Assembly (NCBI GenBank): GCA_008508345.1
Contig: QNGE01001231.1
Coordinates: forward strand, 25,571-89,570
DNA: 64,000 bases
Source: Paragonimus westermani
Lineage: Eukaryota; Platyhelminthes; Trematoda; Plagiorchiida; Troglotrematidae
Direction: 5' to 3'
A model generated the notes under the pieces. That model was not told where the DNA came from, searched no databases, and saw nothing but the letters and a program-made list of their open reading frames with translations. A program made the translations under genes and the position numbers. This document shows, piece by piece, positions 60,563 to 64,000 of the stretch (within the stretch, counting starts at the first letter, position 1; each line of letters begins with the position of its first letter).

Positions 60563-63500
60563 TGATTCGAAGCATCTTTACACCTCTCGGCAAATGAAAA
60601 CGAGATATCCCAAGAGGAGTGTTGATCGTAGTTAGCACACCGGCCTTCCTATCGAGTAGAATCTGCAAATGCACGTCTTTTAGAACAAGTGTGAAATGAA
60701 CTGAGAATAATAAAATCAGGTCTCTGTAAGCAAACCGTTTTCGATCAGTTCTCTACGGCTGGTACAATTACACAGGATCGAGTCTTTAGAAAGTTGTTGA
60801 ATAAAAAGCAGGAAATAGAATGTAACCGTGATCAACACTACTTCGCTGCGGTTAGAAACACGAGCGAACTAGGTCTTTGGTAGACAGTGGTAATCAGACT
60901 CTTTCTATGGTTCTACAGACATATGTATTAATACCAGACGGTTGTCTGCAAGAATCCACAAACATCACCTCGCTTGGCTTCGCACTGGGACATCGGTGAA
61001 CATCATTTCATCAATCCTAGTCCACTTGACCGACTCTGCTCAACACACATCTTATACCCCGTTTCTGCCATCTGGTCCCGAAATGTCAAATTGTAGCGAA
61101 AAGTCATTCGATAAAACAAGATTGTTATTTTCTGATCCGCACAATCTCATACCACTCATGTGCCCGCGTTCGTGAGCCGGAATTCCAGACCACAACGCAG
61201 CGAACTTCCCATTTAAACGTTGTGTTTACTTCCGCCTGGCTTTAGTTGACGCTTATTGTCGTGGGTTTTCGCTTGTCGTTTCTCGTACGTTGACCCTACT
61301 TCGTTGAGTGATGACTCGTTCGTTCACTCATGTTATCCGCATTCCATCAGTCATGGTCTTTGATCATATCTCAGCATCGCGTCTTCGGCTTGGTTATCCA
61401 TCACAAAATGTCGCCCAGAAGGGCCATTCCGACTGCGTCACCCCGATCTGTGCGTTCAGACCGTTTGTTCAAACTCTAGGGTCCTCTTTGGTCAAACATG
61501 GCTGCCAAACCTGTGAAACAATTTGCTCCGGTCCCACTCGTTCAGCCAGACTGGCAACGACTATCGATGACCTAATTTGTTTAACGTCACAACCGCAGCA
61601 GTGTCAACCACACATCCAGCTACAGTGCCACTTCCCTGTCTGTTGATCAATGACCGGAAGGTTTACGGGAATGCAACTGGAATTAATTGTGTTCAGTTTA
61701 TGAAGGTCCAATCGTCACGATTTTACATAGCTGTACCTGCCAAAAAAGGAGTTTGTCAAGAACAGTCTGTTCGCTGGAACCTTATTCTCCATAATTTTTA
61801 TGAGATCTTCAATTACCTGAGCCACGAAACCAATGCAGAATATCCAACAGCTCAACCGTACTGGAACTTTGTGATAAAGCCCGATCAAGGGTGTTTTTAT
61901 AGTCGCCAAAGATTCCCGGGCTTTTACCACCGCGTTTCAGTAGAACCACCATGTGAGAATATCATCAGCTGATTCACGTAGAACAAACGATACGTCTTTT
62001 CATAAGAATTGCTGGTTCCTCGATTACCAAGATCATTGGTTTTATGCGCACTTCCCCCGAGGTCTGGGAGCACCGAAGAGGCAAATCACACGGTTTAGAC
62101 TGAGATTAATTAGGAAGTAGCGGGAACAAAACATTCGGAACTTCCGTGTTTGAAACCAATCTAGGGGTCAGAATCAGCAATTAAAACTGAACAAACATAA
62201 ACTTTAGAATGAATAGTAGGGTGAGGGTTCATGTGAACTTGAAATGGACGACGAATGCCCAGTGATACTCTTCGGAGGAATGTCAGCTCGTCTTGCTAAA
62301 ACATCGGGCTCAAAAAGTTTGAAACAATTACCTGTAGCGACAGATTCCACACTCCCGGTGTCAGTGACCAATGAATGGTTAACACGGCCGTTCACAAAAT
62401 AAGACCCGGCAATACGGTGTCCATCAGAGATATTAACGTAAAGTGCAAGGAAACTGAAATAAGTAGACAGAACACGCTGTATTGAAGGCTGTTGTATTAA
62501 ACAAGCTTTAGTACTCTGACACAGTTTGATTGTGTTCAATCTTACATGTGCAGGGTTTAGAATAAAAAGCACACCTAAATCGGAAATGTTTGCGACTGCG
62601 AGATTAGTGGTTGCTTCATCAACACTCGAAATTGTTATCAACAGGAAACGGTCTAATAACTAACTTGTCACTGTGATTGACCTGGATGACAGCAACGGCA
62701 ACTAGTGATTCACCACACGATGGGCTTCTCTGCTACGGATGTTTTGGCATCCTGTCATTGTTCACACAGATCTTGCGCAGTTCGGCAGTAGTAATGATTT
62801 TCTTAGTAGATCATAAATACTAATTTTAGTAGCCAGCCGATTACGAAGTTGTACTTGTAGCTACTCACCGAAATCGCACACAGCCGCGGACGTCTGAAAT
62901 CACGTGTAACTTACATTTCTTTTCGCAATTAAGTATGGAATTCACTCTTTTTAGCTGTTTCTGAATGATATGGTTGTACGCTTCAGGAGTAACTCACTCA
63001 ACCTATCATATGGAAGCATAATAGGGGGATTATAGAAGTATCAATTTCCCCAAGAACGTAGGTTCCTTTCCTAACAACTACGAGGATACACGCTGCTTTT
63101 TTCCTGTTACTAATTTCTACCGTGGTGATATAACGGGCATCAACATGCATCGAGTAATTATTAATTTCGCGCACACTCGAGTGAATGTTTAAAGCTTCCA
63201 AGTTGTAATGTCTCGTAATGAACTTAAGTGTCGTGGTGCCACCTGTATTAATCTGAAATCAAATACTATGAAATGCAAAACCCAATGCCAACTTCGGTGA
63301 ACTACTGGAAACACAGCGAACGCTGAAGAAATCGCAACTTACGGAGAAAGCAGTTAAAAGCGTTAGGGATGTAGTTACATGTACAATGCGGTTATGGTAC
63401 TCGGTTGCATGTAACACACGGCAGAAAGATCGGTAAGTCCAGAGCAGGATCCGCCTAACCGAAGAGTGTTTCTGGACACAAAAAGTCGATTAGTGCGATC

Positions 63501-64000
63501 GCTTTAGAAGACAATAACCTTGGGGTAAAAATGACGTAGCAGGATTAGGATAATTCATTGAATTTCACCCTAATGCCAATTCTATAAATCTGAATGGCCA
63601 ACAGCAGTCTGCTAGATTGGTCCGCGTTTCTGGAACAAAATAAAGACGGCAAAAACCAGCTTTTTTAATTTGTCGAGTTCAACAACATTTTAATGCAAAC
63701 AAAGCAGTATGATCAGCAGAGATTACCGAATGAAGTAAACTAACCACTAGTTTGTTGCAGTAACTTAGTAAGTACACACTCTGGAAATCCAGTCTACTCA
63801 CTTCCCAAAGTTAGTCGCATTATTGGGAAATTACAGTTTTTACTGCTTCTCGCAAATTATGGCTACAAAATTGGGTGGCACAAGACGTCTTTGTAAGAAA
63901 GAATTTGCTCGATCACCATGGTTAGAGTTCTCGAAGTTGGTTGTCGTTTAGAGTATTGCAGCTATTGACATCGGACGAAGTGTTCTTGACAACGACATCT
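60563..64000. other. Interval without recognisable gene
   Basis: About 3.4 kb. Frames of 112 and 131 codons (61308-61646 and 61577-61972, plus strand, partly overlapping) and 145 codons (62204-62641, minus strand) are the longest. None shows a domain, signal peptide or repeat similarity I can name. Frames of this length are near the chance limit for this base composition, though one could be part of a host exon. Confidence 0.45.

Noticed and set aside
1..64000. CRISPR arrays, operons, bacterial promoters or riboswitches
   Set aside because: The DNA is eukaryotic by element content; the repeats present are microsatellites and retroelements without regular spacers.

Overview
The window is eukaryotic, repeat-rich DNA. 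Base composition is moderately AT-rich and no uninterrupted host gene is visible. What can be read is a graveyard of retroelements: Penelope-like elements (PLE) with GIY-YIG endonuclease, an R2-type element, two other non-LTR retrotransposons, Ty3/gypsy LTR elements, tRNA-derived SINEs with a hammerhead-ribozyme-like core, and a dispersed repeat ending in an (ATG)n microsatellite. This mixture is typical of parasitic flatworms. A trematode is my best guess because Sm-alpha-type SINEs with embedded hammerheads are known from schistosomes, but a cestode is not excluded and the species is not identifiable. No host exon, rRNA gene or functional tRNA gene could be supported.

Layout. 1-99: tail of the (ATG)n-ending repeat (Rep-A). 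5180-5965: ghost of a PLE reverse transcriptase. 7268-11814: the most structured part, two almost identical inverted arms (about 0.57 and 0.81 kb) enclosing two tandem copies of a PLE 3' end, a SINE and one (TCA)33 tract. 17103-17659 (minus) and 23304-24229 (plus): two gypsy 5' ends with about 99 percent identical 305-bp LTRs pointing away from each other. The first is collapsed into a 557-bp mini-element. The second carries a gag with one in-frame stop. 33685-34517: Rep-B repeats with a 64-bp exact duplication around a single N. 40640-42440 (minus): R2-clade remnant. 44693-44902: SINE. 46492-46704: PLE fragment. 49235-51560: Rep-A, Rep-B and a decayed LINE RT. 52165-53928: gypsy RNase H/integrase pseudogene, possibly followed by an LTR. 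57379-57620: rearranged SINE. 58371-60562: the best preserved element, a 5'-truncated non-LTR retrotransposon with a nearly intact RT (one frameshift, one stop).

The ages differ. The inverted arms, the tandem PLE ends (about 2 percent divergence) and the paired LTRs are recent. The PLE RT at 5 kb, the LINE at 51 kb and several SINEs are old. The remaining intervals hold only short open frames of a length expected by chance; they are listed as such. I found no convincing new cellular system. The most unusual items are the inverted duplication around tandem PLE ends, the chimeric LTR mini-element, the head-inverted SINE and the hammerhead-like cores.
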